A stretch of DNA of 64,000 nt, taken from NCBI RefSeq assembly GCF_014196515.1, contig NZ_JACIDV010000001.1:1-64000 (forward strand), written 5' to 3'. Positions within the stretch are counted from its first letter, which is position 1; each line of letters opens with the position of its first letter. Origin of the DNA: Rhizobium skierniewicense. Its GTDB lineage: Bacteria > Pseudomonadota > Alphaproteobacteria > Rhizobiales > Rhizobiaceae. The notes beneath the pieces are model-generated. The model worked only from the letters and a program-made list of their open reading frames with translations. It did no database searches and was not told the DNA's origin. Positions 53,292 through 61,860 of this stretch are shown one piece after another. The position numbers and the translations under genes were made by a program.

Positions 53292-54419
53292 ATGACCAAA
53301 TTCCTGCCCATCAATCGCCGCCACTTTCTCCAGACCTCGGTTGCCGGCGCTGTCGCCGGGCTGGCACCGGGCTTTCTTGGCACCCGTGCCTTTGCCCAGA
53401 CCGCATTGACCGTCGGTTTCATCTATGTCGGTCCGAAGGACGACTATGGCTACAACCAGGCCCATGCCGAAGGCGCTGCGGTCGTAAAGGCAATGCCTGG
53501 CGTCACACTGATCGAAGAGGAAAACGTTCCGGAAACCGTCGATGTTCAAAAGACCATGGAGTCGATGATCAATCTCGATGGTGCCACGCTTCTCTTCCCG
53601 ACATCCTTTGGTTATTTCGACCCACATATGTTGGCTATGGCTGCAAAATATCCTGATGTTCAGTTCCGCCATTGCGGCGGTTTGTGGCAGGAGGGCAAAC
53701 ATCCCAAGAATACCGGCTCCTTTTTTGGCTATATCAGTCAGGGCCAGTATTTGAACGGCATTGCGGCTGGCCACGCCACAAAGAGCAAGAAGATCGGTTT
53801 CGTCGCTGCCAAGCCCATCCCGCAGGTGGTGCAGAACATCAATTCCTTCCTTCTGGGAGCACGGTCCGTCGATCCGGCGATCACCTGCCAGGTCATTTTC
53901 ACGGGCGAGTGGTCACTTGCCATCAAAGAGGCGGAAGCAACCAACGCTCTGATCGATCAGGGCGCCGATGTCGTGACCTGCCATGTCGACAGTCCGAAGG
54001 TCGTCGTCGAGACGGCTGCGGGACGTGGCGCCTTCATCTGCGGCTACCATGCCAACCAAAGCCCGCTGGCCCCGGAAAAATACCTGACCGGTGCCGAATG
54101 GGCCTGGGGCAACGTCTACAGCAAATTCATTGAGCAGGCGCAGGCCGGCCAACCGCTCGGCAACTTCGTGCGCGGTGGCCTCAAGGACGGTTTCGTCAAG
54201 ATGAGCCCGCTCGGCCCCGGCGTTTCGGAAAAAGCGAGGGCTCAATTCGAAGCAACACTTGCCGAGATGAAGACGGGCAAATTCTCCGTGTTCAAGGGGC
54301 CGTTGAAGGACAACAAGGGCAACGAGGTCGTCGGCGCCGGAAAAGCCTTTGCCGAGGATGCAATCGAGCTGGAAAGCATGGCCTATCTGGTGGAAGGCGT
54401 TATCGGCTCCACCTCCTGA
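53292..54419 (+). CDS. BMP-family (nucleoside-type) ABC transporter binding protein
   Basis: 375 residues from ATG 53292 (GGGAG upstream). Twin-arginine signal with RRHFLQT at residues 9-15, then AVAGLAPGFLGTRAFA. PnrA/Bmp fold: GFIYVGPKDDYGYNQAH, FRHCGGLWQEGKHP, GYISQGQYLNGIAAG. The family takes up purine nucleosides and similar heterocycles. Here it heads an operon for cyanuric acid breakdown, so cyanuric acid, barbiturate or a related N-ring is the likely ligand. Confidence 0.9.
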   Translation: MTKFLPINRRHFLQTSVAGAVAGLAPGFLGTRAFAQTALTVGFIYVGPKDDYGYNQAHAEGAAVVKAMPGVTLIEEENVPETVDVQKTMESMINLDGATLLFPTSFGYFDPHMLAMAAKYPDVQFRHCGGLWQEGKHPKNTGSFFGYISQGQYLNGIAAGHATKSKKIGFVAAKPIPQVVQNINSFLLGARSVDPAITCQVIFTGEWSLAIKEAEATNALIDQGADVVTCHVDSPKVVVETAAGRGAFICGYHANQSPLAPEKYLTGAEWAWGNVYSKFIEQAQAGQPLGNFVRGGLKDGFVKMSPLGPGVSEKARAQFEATLAEMKTGKFSVFKGPLKDNKGNEVVGAGKAFAEDAIELESMAYLVEGVIGSTS

Positions 54420-54440
54420 TTGGCAAGCGGGGAAAGCACC

Positions 54441-55568
54441 ATGACTTTAGAGGCGAACCATCGGGCTGTCTCCACAACGCCCGAACATCCCTCCACGCTG
54501 CGGCCGCTTCTCGCCTGGTTGGCGCGAAGTGCCGAGCCCGTGGCGATTACCGTCTGTGCGGTTGTTGCCGGGCTGGCGCTTTTCTCGCTTTTCATTCTCG
54601 CGATCGGCAAATCGCCGCTCGTGCTCTTTCAGCTGATGTATACCGGCGGTTTCGGCAGCTGGTTTTCGGTTCAAAACAGCCTCAGTCGCGCAGCGCCGCT
54701 GCTTTTGACGGCGCTCTGCGTGGCGCTGCCCGCCCGGTTGGGGCTGACCATCATCGGGGGTGAGGGGGCGGTCGTTCTGGGTGGCGTGGCGGCGGCTGCC
54801 GCGGCCTTGCCACTCATAGGGGTCGCACCACCCGCCGTCGTGCTTTCGGCAATGGCGATCGCCGCCATGGCCATGGGCGGCTTGTGGATTGGTTTCGCCG
54901 GCTTCCTGCGCCACTATCGCGGCGTCAACGAGACGATCTCATCGCTGCTTCTCGCCTATATCGCGATTGCGCTGATGAACCAGTTCGTCGAGGGGCCGTT
55001 GCGCGATCCGGCAAGCCTCAACAAACCTTCGACTGCTCCTCTGCCAGCCGAATACATGATGGGACATATTCCGGGCATGGACGTTCACTGGGGGCTCGTC
55101 ATTGGCGTCGTCGCCTGTATCGTTTCCTGGGTTCTCATTGAAATCACAAGCGTCGGTTTCGCCGCCCGCATTGCCGGGGGAAATGTGCGGGCCGCGCAAA
55201 TTCAAGGCCTGCCTGTCGGCAAACTCATCGTTGGCTTTACCGCTATTGCCGGTTCCCTGGCTGGTCTTGCCGGGATGATCGAGGTCGCAGCGGTTCAAGG
55301 TAGCGCCAATGCCACGATTGCTGCCGGCTATGGCTATACCGGCATCCTCGTTGCCTTCCTCGCCCGCCACAACCCTTTGGCGATCATACCGGTTGCGATT
55401 TTGCTGGGCGGCATCGATGCGTCAGGCGGCTTGATCCAGCGGCGCATGGGGCTGCCGGATGCCACGGTTCTCGTTTTGCAGGGGACACTCTTCGTCGTGA
55501 TCCTATTGTGCGAAATGTTTTACGGCCGCTTCAAAGTCTTCAATCCCGACCTCTGGAAAAGGAGCTGA
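54441..55568 (+). CDS. BMP-type ABC transporter permease 1
   Basis: 375 residues from ATG 54441 (GGGGAAA upstream). About ten membrane spans; conserved VNETISSLLLAYIAIALMN and IAGGNVRAAQIQGLPVGK-type segments of the NupP/YufP group. The following permease overlaps its stop codon. Forms the channel with permease 2. Confidence 0.92.
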   Translation: MTLEANHRAVSTTPEHPSTLRPLLAWLARSAEPVAITVCAVVAGLALFSLFILAIGKSPLVLFQLMYTGGFGSWFSVQNSLSRAAPLLLTALCVALPARLGLTIIGGEGAVVLGGVAAAAAALPLIGVAPPAVVLSAMAIAAMAMGGLWIGFAGFLRHYRGVNETISSLLLAYIAIALMNQFVEGPLRDPASLNKPSTAPLPAEYMMGHIPGMDVHWGLVIGVVACIVSWVLIEITSVGFAARIAGGNVRAAQIQGLPVGKLIVGFTAIAGSLAGLAGMIEVAAVQGSANATIAAGYGYTGILVAFLARHNPLAIIPVAILLGGIDASGGLIQRRMGLPDATVLVLQGTLFVVILLCEMFYGRFKVFNPDLWKRS

Positions 55569-56497
55569 TGATGGACGACACAGGTATCGGCATATGGGGT
55601 GTGCCACTGGCCATCCTCTCGGGGGCGATCCGTGTCTCGACGCCCTTCATCTTCGTCAGCCTCGGCGAGACGATCACCGAACGCTCCGGTCGCATCAATC
55701 TGGGTCTTGAGGGCACACTCGTCTTCAGCGCCATGACCGCCTATGGCGTGGCCGTCATGACCGGCTCGGCATGGCTTGGTGTTCTCGCCGCCATGGCAGC
55801 CGGTGCCATGTTCGGCCTGCTGCACGGCTGGATCTGCAAATTTCCCAAGGTCAACGACATCGCCATCGGTATCGCGATGATGCAGTTCGGGCTTGGGCTG
55901 GCATTTTTCCTGGGTAAATCCTTCATTCAGCCCGTTGCGCCAAAACTGCCGTCGATCCCGTTGGGCGGCTGGTCGTCGCTGGGGCAGGTACAGGCGGCAC
56001 TCAACATCAACGTCCTCTTCTTCATCGGTGCAGCGCTTGCCCTTTTTCTTCACTGGGCTCTCAAGAACACGAAGACAGGCCTCATCCTGCGCGTCGTCGG
56101 CGACAGCACCGATGCCGCCCGCGCCATGGGGATCAACCCGGATCGTGTCCGCCTGCTTGCGACAGCTGCGGGCGGAGCACTGGCGGCCATCGGCGGCGCG
56201 TATCTCTCACTGTTTTATCCCGGCTCCTGGAACGAGGGGATTTCGTCCGGGCAGGGCCTCATGGCCGTTGCTCTGGTCATCTTTGCCCGATGGAACCCGA
56301 TGGGCTGCTTTCTGGCGTCCCTCCTGTTCGGCGGCGCGGGCGCGTTGGGCCCGGCGCTGCAATCGGTGGGGGTCACACAAGGCTACTATCTGTTTTACGC
56401 CGCTCCCTACGTCCTCACACTCGTCATTCTGATCGTCACATCGTCGCCCGTGCGGTCCATGGTCGGTGCGCCGGGTGCGTTATCCCTGACAAAATGA
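55568..56497 (+). CDS. BMP-type ABC transporter permease 2
   Basis: 309 residues from ATG 55568 (TGATG overlap), or one less from ATG 55571, which has better spacing from AGGAG. NupQ/YufQ-type: FVSLGETITERSGRINLGLEG near the start, and VVGDSTDAARAMGINPDRVR. Partner of permease 1. Confidence 0.92.
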   Translation: MMDDTGIGIWGVPLAILSGAIRVSTPFIFVSLGETITERSGRINLGLEGTLVFSAMTAYGVAVMTGSAWLGVLAAMAAGAMFGLLHGWICKFPKVNDIAIGIAMMQFGLGLAFFLGKSFIQPVAPKLPSIPLGGWSSLGQVQAALNINVLFFIGAALALFLHWALKNTKTGLILRVVGDSTDAARAMGINPDRVRLLATAAGGALAAIGGAYLSLFYPGSWNEGISSGQGLMAVALVIFARWNPMGCFLASLLFGGAGALGPALQSVGVTQGYYLFYAAPYVLTLVILIVTSSPVRSMVGAPGALSLTK

Positions 56498-56510
56498 AAG
56501 GAACACGATC

Positions 56511-57527
56511 ATGAACGGTCTTGGTGGTCTCAATAAATCCGAACACGGCGTCGGCATTGGCCTTGTCCAGTTGCAGCTGCCCCTCACGGTGACGAAGGCG
56601 GATCTTGCCGCGCAAACACAGGTGATCGTCGATCTCGTCGCCAAGGCCCGACGAAACCAGCCGGGCATGGATCTGGTGGTGTTCCCTGAATATGCCCTGC
56701 ACGGCCTGTCGATGGATATCAATCCCGATATCATGTGCACGCTTGACGGCCCGGAGGTCGCGGCCTTCAAGCAAGCCTGCCGCGACAATGCGATTTGGGG
56801 CTGCTTTTCCATCATGGAACTGAACCCCGGCGGCATGCCCTATAATTCCGGCATCGTGATCGATGATACCGGTGAGGTGAAGCTCTATTATCGCAAGATG
56901 CACCCCTGGGTGCCGGTCGAGCCCTGGGAGCCGGGTGATCTCGGAATTCCGGTCATCGACGGTCCCAAGGGTGCCAAGCTGGCGCTGATCATCTGCCACG
57001 ATGGCATGTTCCCGGAAATGGCCCGCGAATGCGCCTACAAGGGCGCCGAGATCATGATCCGCACGGCGGGCTATACAGCCCCGATCCGCGACAGCTGGCG
57101 TTTCACAAACCAGTCCAATGCCTTCTGCAACCTGATGGTCACAGCCAATGTCTGCATGTGCGGCTCTGACGGCACCTTCGATTCCATGGGTGAGGGCATG
57201 ATCTGCAATTTCGACGGTTCGATCATCGCCCACGGCACGTCCGGCCGCGTCAACGAGATCATTACGGCGGAGGTTCGACCGGACCTCGTGCGCGAGGCGC
57301 GGCTGGGCTGGGGGGTGGAAAACAACCTCTACCAGTTCGGGCATCGCGGCTATGTGGCCGTTGCGGGCGGCGCGCAGGATGCGCCCTACACCTACATGCA
57401 CGACCTCATCGCCGGACAATACCGCCTTCCCTACGAGGCCGCCGTGAAAGTGACGGATGGCACCTCCTGCGGTTTTGACAAGCCCGTCAGGCGCTATGGC
57501 GAAACCTCGAAACCCGATGGCAAATAG
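56511..57527 (+). CDS. amiF: Formamidase (nitrilase superfamily)
   Basis: 338 residues. Nitrilase-fold catalytic triad visible as Glu60 (FPEYALHG), Lys129 (YYRKMHPW) and Cys162 ([10 protein letters not shown]). Length and the features [13 protein letters not shown] and FGHRGYVA match AmiF-type formamidases more closely than nitrilases. It splits formamide, or another small amide, to ammonia and acid. Its place between importer and biuret hydrolase suggests it collects amide nitrogen from the same pathway. Aliphatic amidase is the alternative. Confidence 0.87.
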   Translation: MNGLGGLNKSEHGVGIGLVQLQLPLTVTKADLAAQTQVIVDLVAKARRNQPGMDLVVFPEYALHGLSMDINPDIMCTLDGPEVAAFKQACRDNAIWGCFSIMELNPGGMPYNSGIVIDDTGEVKLYYRKMHPWVPVEPWEPGDLGIPVIDGPKGAKLALIICHDGMFPEMARECAYKGAEIMIRTAGYTAPIRDSWRFTNQSNAFCNLMVTANVCMCGSDGTFDSMGEGMICNFDGSIIAHGTSGRVNEIITAEVRPDLVREARLGWGVENNLYQFGHRGYVAVAGGAQDAPYTYMHDLIAGQYRLPYEAAVKVTDGTSCGFDKPVRRYGETSKPDGK

Positions 57528-57537
57528 GAGAGATATC

Positions 57538-58239
57538 ATGGATGCGATGGTTGAAACCGCGAGGCACTATATCGACGCCGATCCCTATCCGTGGCCCTAT
57601 AACGGCGCGCTGAGGCCTGATAACACAGCGCTCGTCATCATCGACATGCAGACCGATTTTTGCGGCAAGGGCGGTTATGTCGATCATATGGGCTATGATC
57701 TGGCCATGGTGCAGGCGCCGATCGAACCGATCAGGACAGTGCTCGCCGCCATGCGGGCAAAAGGCTACCACATCATCCATACCCGCGAGGGACACAGGCC
57801 TGATCTTGCCGACCTTCCAGCCAACAAACGTTGGCGTTCGCAGCGTATTGGCGCTGGTATCGGCGATGCTGGGCCCTGCGGTCGTATTCTGACGCGCGGC
57901 GAACCGGGCTGGGATATCATTCCGGAACTTTACCCGATCGAAGGCGAAACCATTATCGACAAGCCCGGCAAAGGCTCCTTCTGTGCCACGGACCTCGACC
58001 TGATTTTGCGCCAGAAGCGCATTGAGAACCTTATTCTCACCGGCATCACCACCGATGTCTGCGTATCGACGACGATGCGCGAGGCGAATGATCGCGGCTT
58101 TGAATGCCTGTTGCTGGAGGATTGCTGCGGCGCGACCGACCACGGCAACCATTTGGCAGCCATCAAGATGGTGAAGATGCAGGGCGGGGTTTTTGGCGCG
58201 GTCTCCCATTCTCAAATTCTGGTAGAGGCGTTGCCCTGA
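57538..58239 (+). CDS. biuH: Biuret amidohydrolase (isochorismatase-like cysteine hydrolase)
   Basis: 233 residues from ATG 57538 with AGGAG upstream. Catalytic Asp36 (VIIDMQTDF), Lys142 (DKPGKGSF) and Cys175 (TTDVCVSTT), the positions I recall for the biuret hydrolase of Rhizobium leguminosarum. Converts biuret to allophanate and ammonia. It directly precedes and overlaps the cyanuric acid hydrolase gene. Confidence 0.88.
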   Translation: MDAMVETARHYIDADPYPWPYNGALRPDNTALVIIDMQTDFCGKGGYVDHMGYDLAMVQAPIEPIRTVLAAMRAKGYHIIHTREGHRPDLADLPANKRWRSQRIGAGIGDAGPCGRILTRGEPGWDIIPELYPIEGETIIDKPGKGSFCATDLDLILRQKRIENLILTGITTDVCVSTTMREANDRGFECLLLEDCCGATDHGNHLAAIKMVKMQGGVFGAVSHSQILVEALP

Positions 58240-59294
58240 TGTCGTCCATGCGTGCCCATGTCTATCGCGTGGCGGCAGACGCACCGGACGACGTTTCCGG
58301 CGTCGAGGCCCTGTTTGCTCAAGGCCTCGATCCGCGATCCGTCGTTGCCGTTCTCGGCAAGACCGAAGGCAACGGTTGCGTCAACGATTTCACCCGTGGC
58401 TATGCCAGCCAGAGTTTCGAGGCGCTGTTTCGTCGCTACGGGATCGAAGGCGTAACAGCCGTGATGTCGGGTGGAACGGAAGGGGCCCTGTCGCCACACT
58501 GGACGGTTTTTACCCGCAGGGCGGTCGAAGCTCCCGGCGAACGGGCGCTTGCCATCGGCACGTCCCGAACGCCGAACCTGCCGTTTCATCATCTTGGCCG
58601 ACGCGAACAGGTGCTGATGGTGGCAAACGCTGTGTGCGCCGCCATGCACCAAGCTGGCATAGAAAACGTTGCCGATGTTCATTTCGTCCAGATCAAATGC
58701 CCGCTCCTCACCCTTCGTCGCATCGAAGAGGCGCAAGCCGCGGGAGAGACGGTCGCCACCCGCGACACGCTGAAATCCATGGGGCTTTCTCGGGGCGCAT
58801 CCGCACTGGGCGTCGCGGTCGCACTGGGCGAAGTCGATGCAGCCGATATCGAGGACGCGGATATATGCACCCGCCATGACCTGTTCTCCGGTCGCGCCTC
58901 GACTTCGGCGGGCGTCGAGCTGACGGATCACGAGATCATCGTGATGGGCATGGCGGATGGATGGTCTGGTCCCTTCGTCATGGACCATGCTGTCATGCAA
59001 GACGCGATCGACACGGCCTCGGTGCGCGCGGCGCGCGAGCGCCTGCCAAGCGGTGCGCGGCTTGCGGCGGTTCTTGCCAAGGCAGAGCCCGATCCTTCCG
59101 GCAGGGTCCGTGGCAAGCGGCACACGATGCTGGACGACTCCGACATTTCCGGCACCCGTCATGCCCGCGCTTTCGTCGGGGGCGTTCTGGCAGGTGTCTT
59201 CGGCATGACCGACCTCTATGTGTCCGGCGGCGCTGAACATCAGGGACCACCCGGCGGCGGCCCCGTCGCCATCATTGTCGAAAAGGAGAGTTGA
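58239..59294 (+). CDS. atzD: Cyanuric acid amidohydrolase (AtzD/barbiturase family)
   Basis: 351 residues from ATG 58239, overlapping the upstream stop (TGATG). Three-fold repeated structure with one Lys-Ser pair each: Lys41/Ser77 (MSGGTEG), Lys153/Ser221 (SGRASTSAG), Lys281/Ser329 (VSGGAEHQG). Opens the s-triazine ring of cyanuric acid to 1-carboxybiuret, which decarboxylates to biuret. Barbiturase belongs to the same family and cannot be excluded from sequence alone, but the adjacent biuret and allophanate hydrolases favour cyanuric acid. Confidence 0.9.
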   Translation: MSSMRAHVYRVAADAPDDVSGVEALFAQGLDPRSVVAVLGKTEGNGCVNDFTRGYASQSFEALFRRYGIEGVTAVMSGGTEGALSPHWTVFTRRAVEAPGERALAIGTSRTPNLPFHHLGRREQVLMVANAVCAAMHQAGIENVADVHFVQIKCPLLTLRRIEEAQAAGETVATRDTLKSMGLSRGASALGVAVALGEVDAADIEDADICTRHDLFSGRASTSAGVELTDHEIIVMGMADGWSGPFVMDHAVMQDAIDTASVRAARERLPSGARLAAVLAKAEPDPSGRVRGKRHTMLDDSDISGTRHARAFVGGVLAGVFGMTDLYVSGGAEHQGPPGGGPVAIIVEKES

Positions 59295-59295
59295 G

Positions 59296-60846
59296 TTGAG
59301 CGTCATTCGCGATACGCCCCTTCCGCCGGCTGGCCGCGCCGTTGGCATCCAGACCCTTGGCGTAACGATGCGCTTTGGCAGTTTCACCGCGCTCGACAAC
59401 GTTTCGATCGATATTCCGGCGGGCAGCTTCCATGCGCTTCTGGGTGAAAACGGCGCGGGCAAGTCGACGCTGGTCAAGTGCATCATGGGTTTCTACCACG
59501 CCACGTCAGGCTCGTTGTCCGTCAATGGCCGCGAGGTCTCCATCGTTTCGCCCAAGGATGCCGCTGCCTATGGGCTGGGCATGGTCTACCAGCATTTCAC
59601 GCTTGTGCCATCGCTGACCGGTGCCGAAAATCTCGTCATCAGCAGGGCAGAAGTGCCTGCGGTCATCAACTGGGCGAAAGAGCGGCGAGATCTGGCCGCC
59701 TTCATGGAGCGCATGCCCTTCCACATTCCGCTGGAGCGCCCGGTGAGCGAGCTTGCCGCCGGTGAGAAGCAGAAGCTGGAAATCGTCAAGCAGCTCTATC
59801 TCGGTCGATCCTTTCTGGTGCTGGACGAACCGACGTCGGTTCTGACACCGGCAGAAGCGGACGAGACGCTGGGCCTCGTGCGCGCAATGACCGAACGGGG
59901 CGAATTGACCGTTCTGATGATCAGCCACAAATTCCATGAGGTCACGAAATTTGCCGATTCCGTTTCCATCCTGCGACGCGGCAAGCTGGTCGGAAGCGGC
60001 AAGATTGGCGATCTGTCCAAAGCCGATATGGCGAAAATGATGATCGGCGATGTGAAGCTGGCCGAACTCGACAGCCGACTACCGGTCCGTGAAGGGGCTA
60101 AACCCGTGCTGAAGGTCGAGGGCGTCAGTGCACCCGATAGTTCGGGGTTGAAAACCATCGACATCGGCGATCTGACCGTTCACTCTGGCGAAATCGTCGG
60201 CATCGCTGGCATTTCAGGTAACGGGCAAAAGGAGCTTGGCGAAATTCTGGCCGGGCAGCGGCCGACCACGACCGGTCGCGTCATCGTCAACGGCCATCCT
60301 TACGGTGCGACACGCGCTGAGACCCGCAAGAACAATGTCCGCTTCATTCCCGAAGAGCCGTTGCAGAATGCTTGCGCTCCGAAAATGACCGTCAGCGAAA
60401 ATCTGGCGTTTCGAAGCTTCGATCTGAAAGCCAGTGGCAAGATCGCGCTGTGGCTGAACAGGGGCGACATGCGCAAGAAAGCGACCGCACTCATTTCCGA
60501 TTTCAAGGTGAAGACCGCGTCCTCCTCTTCGCCCATCGCCGCACTCTCGGGCGGCAATGTCCAGCGCGCTGTTCTGGCGCGTGAACTGAGCGGTGATGTC
60601 GACCTTCTGATCGTTTCCAATCCCTGCTTTGGACTCGATTTTTCGGCCGTGGCCGAAATCCGTGCGCGCATCATGAAGGCGCGCAATGCCGGAACCGCCG
60701 TGTTGCTGTTGTCGGAAGATCTCGATGAGTTGCTGGAAATGTCGGATCGCATCCTGGTCATTTCGGAAGGCAAGCTGGTCTATGAAACACCGGCGCGTGG
60801 TGCAGATACGGCTGTCATCGGCGCTCACATGGCGGGACATCACTGA
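59296..60846 (+). CDS. BMP-type ABC transporter ATP-binding protein
   Basis: 516 residues from TTG 59296, with AAGGAGAG five bases upstream; no ATG fits as well. Two ATPase domains: Walker A GENGAGKST (50-58), LAAGEKQKLEIVKQLY and LVLDEPTSVL in the first. In the second the Walker A is degenerate (GISGNGQKE) and the signature is LSGGNVQRAVLARELS. NupO/YufO type. Separated from its permeases by the catabolic genes, an unusual but functional arrangement. Confidence 0.92.
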   Translation: MSVIRDTPLPPAGRAVGIQTLGVTMRFGSFTALDNVSIDIPAGSFHALLGENGAGKSTLVKCIMGFYHATSGSLSVNGREVSIVSPKDAAAYGLGMVYQHFTLVPSLTGAENLVISRAEVPAVINWAKERRDLAAFMERMPFHIPLERPVSELAAGEKQKLEIVKQLYLGRSFLVLDEPTSVLTPAEADETLGLVRAMTERGELTVLMISHKFHEVTKFADSVSILRRGKLVGSGKIGDLSKADMAKMMIGDVKLAELDSRLPVREGAKPVLKVEGVSAPDSSGLKTIDIGDLTVHSGEIVGIAGISGNGQKELGEILAGQRPTTTGRVIVNGHPYGATRAETRKNNVRFIPEEPLQNACAPKMTVSENLAFRSFDLKASGKIALWLNRGDMRKKATALISDFKVKTASSSSPIAALSGGNVQRAVLARELSGDVDLLIVSNPCFGLDFSAVAEIRARIMKARNAGTAVLLLSEDLDELLEMSDRILVISEGKLVYETPARGADTAVIGAHMAGHH

Positions 60847-61514
60847 TGGTCGATATCAAAGCCGAACCTTTCGCTTTTCCCGCGCGACGCGGCGAAGTGG
60901 CCCTTATCGTCATCGACATGCAGCGCGATTTTGCAGAGCCTGGAGGCTTCGGGGCTAGCCTCGGCAACGATGTGAGCGCGATCGCCAAGATCGTCCCGGA
61001 CGTCAAACGTCTGATCGAGGGGTTCCGCGCAGCTGGCCTTCCCGTCATTCACACGATGGAATGCCACCGGCCAGACCTCTCCGATCTACCGAGAGCCAAG
61101 CGCGATCGCGGAAATCCCTCGCTGAGAATTGGAGATCACGGCCCGCTGGGGCGGATCCTGATTTCCGGTGAACCGGGCACCGCCATCCTGCCGGAACTGG
61201 CACCGATTGAGGGTGAAGTGGTGATCGAAAAACCTGGAAAAGGGGCGTTTTATGCGACGAATCTGGACGATGTACTCAGATCGAAGGGTGTCACCCAGCT
61301 TGTTTTTGCCGGAGTGACGACGGAGGTCTGCGTGCAGACGACGATGCGTGAAGCGAACGACAGGGGTTTCGAGTGCCTTCTGGCGGAAGATGCGACTGAA
61401 AGCTATTTCCCCGACTTCAAGGCGGCTGCGATCGCAATGATCCGCGCTCAGGGCGCCATCGTCGGCTGGACAGCGAGAATTAACGACATTCTGGAAGGGA
61501 TAGCCGATGCCTGA
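60846..61514 (+). CDS. Second isochorismatase-like cysteine hydrolase (biuret/ureidoacrylate type)
   Basis: 222 residues from ATG 60846 (TGATG overlap). Triad Asp24 (VIDMQRDF), Lys129 (EKPGKGAF) and Cys162 (TTEVCVQTT). Clearly a paralogue of the biuret hydrolase at 57538, but shorter at the N-terminus. It may act on another carbamoyl or ureido compound, such as one derived from a different triazine or pyrimidine. Confidence 0.85.
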   Translation: MVDIKAEPFAFPARRGEVALIVIDMQRDFAEPGGFGASLGNDVSAIAKIVPDVKRLIEGFRAAGLPVIHTMECHRPDLSDLPRAKRDRGNPSLRIGDHGPLGRILISGEPGTAILPELAPIEGEVVIEKPGKGAFYATNLDDVLRSKGVTQLVFAGVTTEVCVQTTMREANDRGFECLLAEDATESYFPDFKAAAIAMIRAQGAIVGWTARINDILEGIADA

Positions 61515-61860
61515 AACAACACGGTCATCACTGACATCGGGCGGATGGAGGGAACTGCCGTTCGAAGCCTTTCGCGATGGCGTGACGATCCACTGGATCC
61601 GCCGCTTCGAGGGGGAGCAGCCGGGCGTAGCGCTTCTGAAATATGAGCCGGGCGCAACCGTGCCGCTTCATCGCCACGAAGGCCTCGAGACCATTCTGGT
61701 GCTTGATGGCATCCAGTCGGACGAGACCGGCGACTATGATTGCGGCAGTTACATCGTCAACCAACAGGGTTCCGAGCACTCCGTTTGGAGCGCAACGGGA
61801 TGTGTGGTGCTGATCCAATGGGATCGGCCGGTGACAATATTGAAACAGGATATGGCTTGA
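61507..61860 (+). CDS. Cupin-domain protein
   Basis: 117 residues; start overlaps the preceding gene by 8 bp. Cupin motif 1 LKYEPGATVPLHRHEGLETI gives two His and a Glu for metal binding; motif 2 (QQGSEHSVWSATGC) has one His. Similar to ChrR-type cupins. Possibly a metal-dependent helper enzyme or sensor in the pathway; role unknown. Confidence 0.82.
   Translation: MPETTRSSLTSGGWRELPFEAFRDGVTIHWIRRFEGEQPGVALLKYEPGATVPLHRHEGLETILVLDGIQSDETGDYDCGSYIVNQQGSEHSVWSATGCVVLIQWDRPVTILKQDMA

Noticed and set aside
58239-59294. Annotating the ring-opening enzyme as barbiturase in a pyrimidine pathway
   Set aside because: The neighbours hydrolyse biuret and allophanate, the products of cyanuric acid; no ureidomalonase or uracil-oxidising gene is present.
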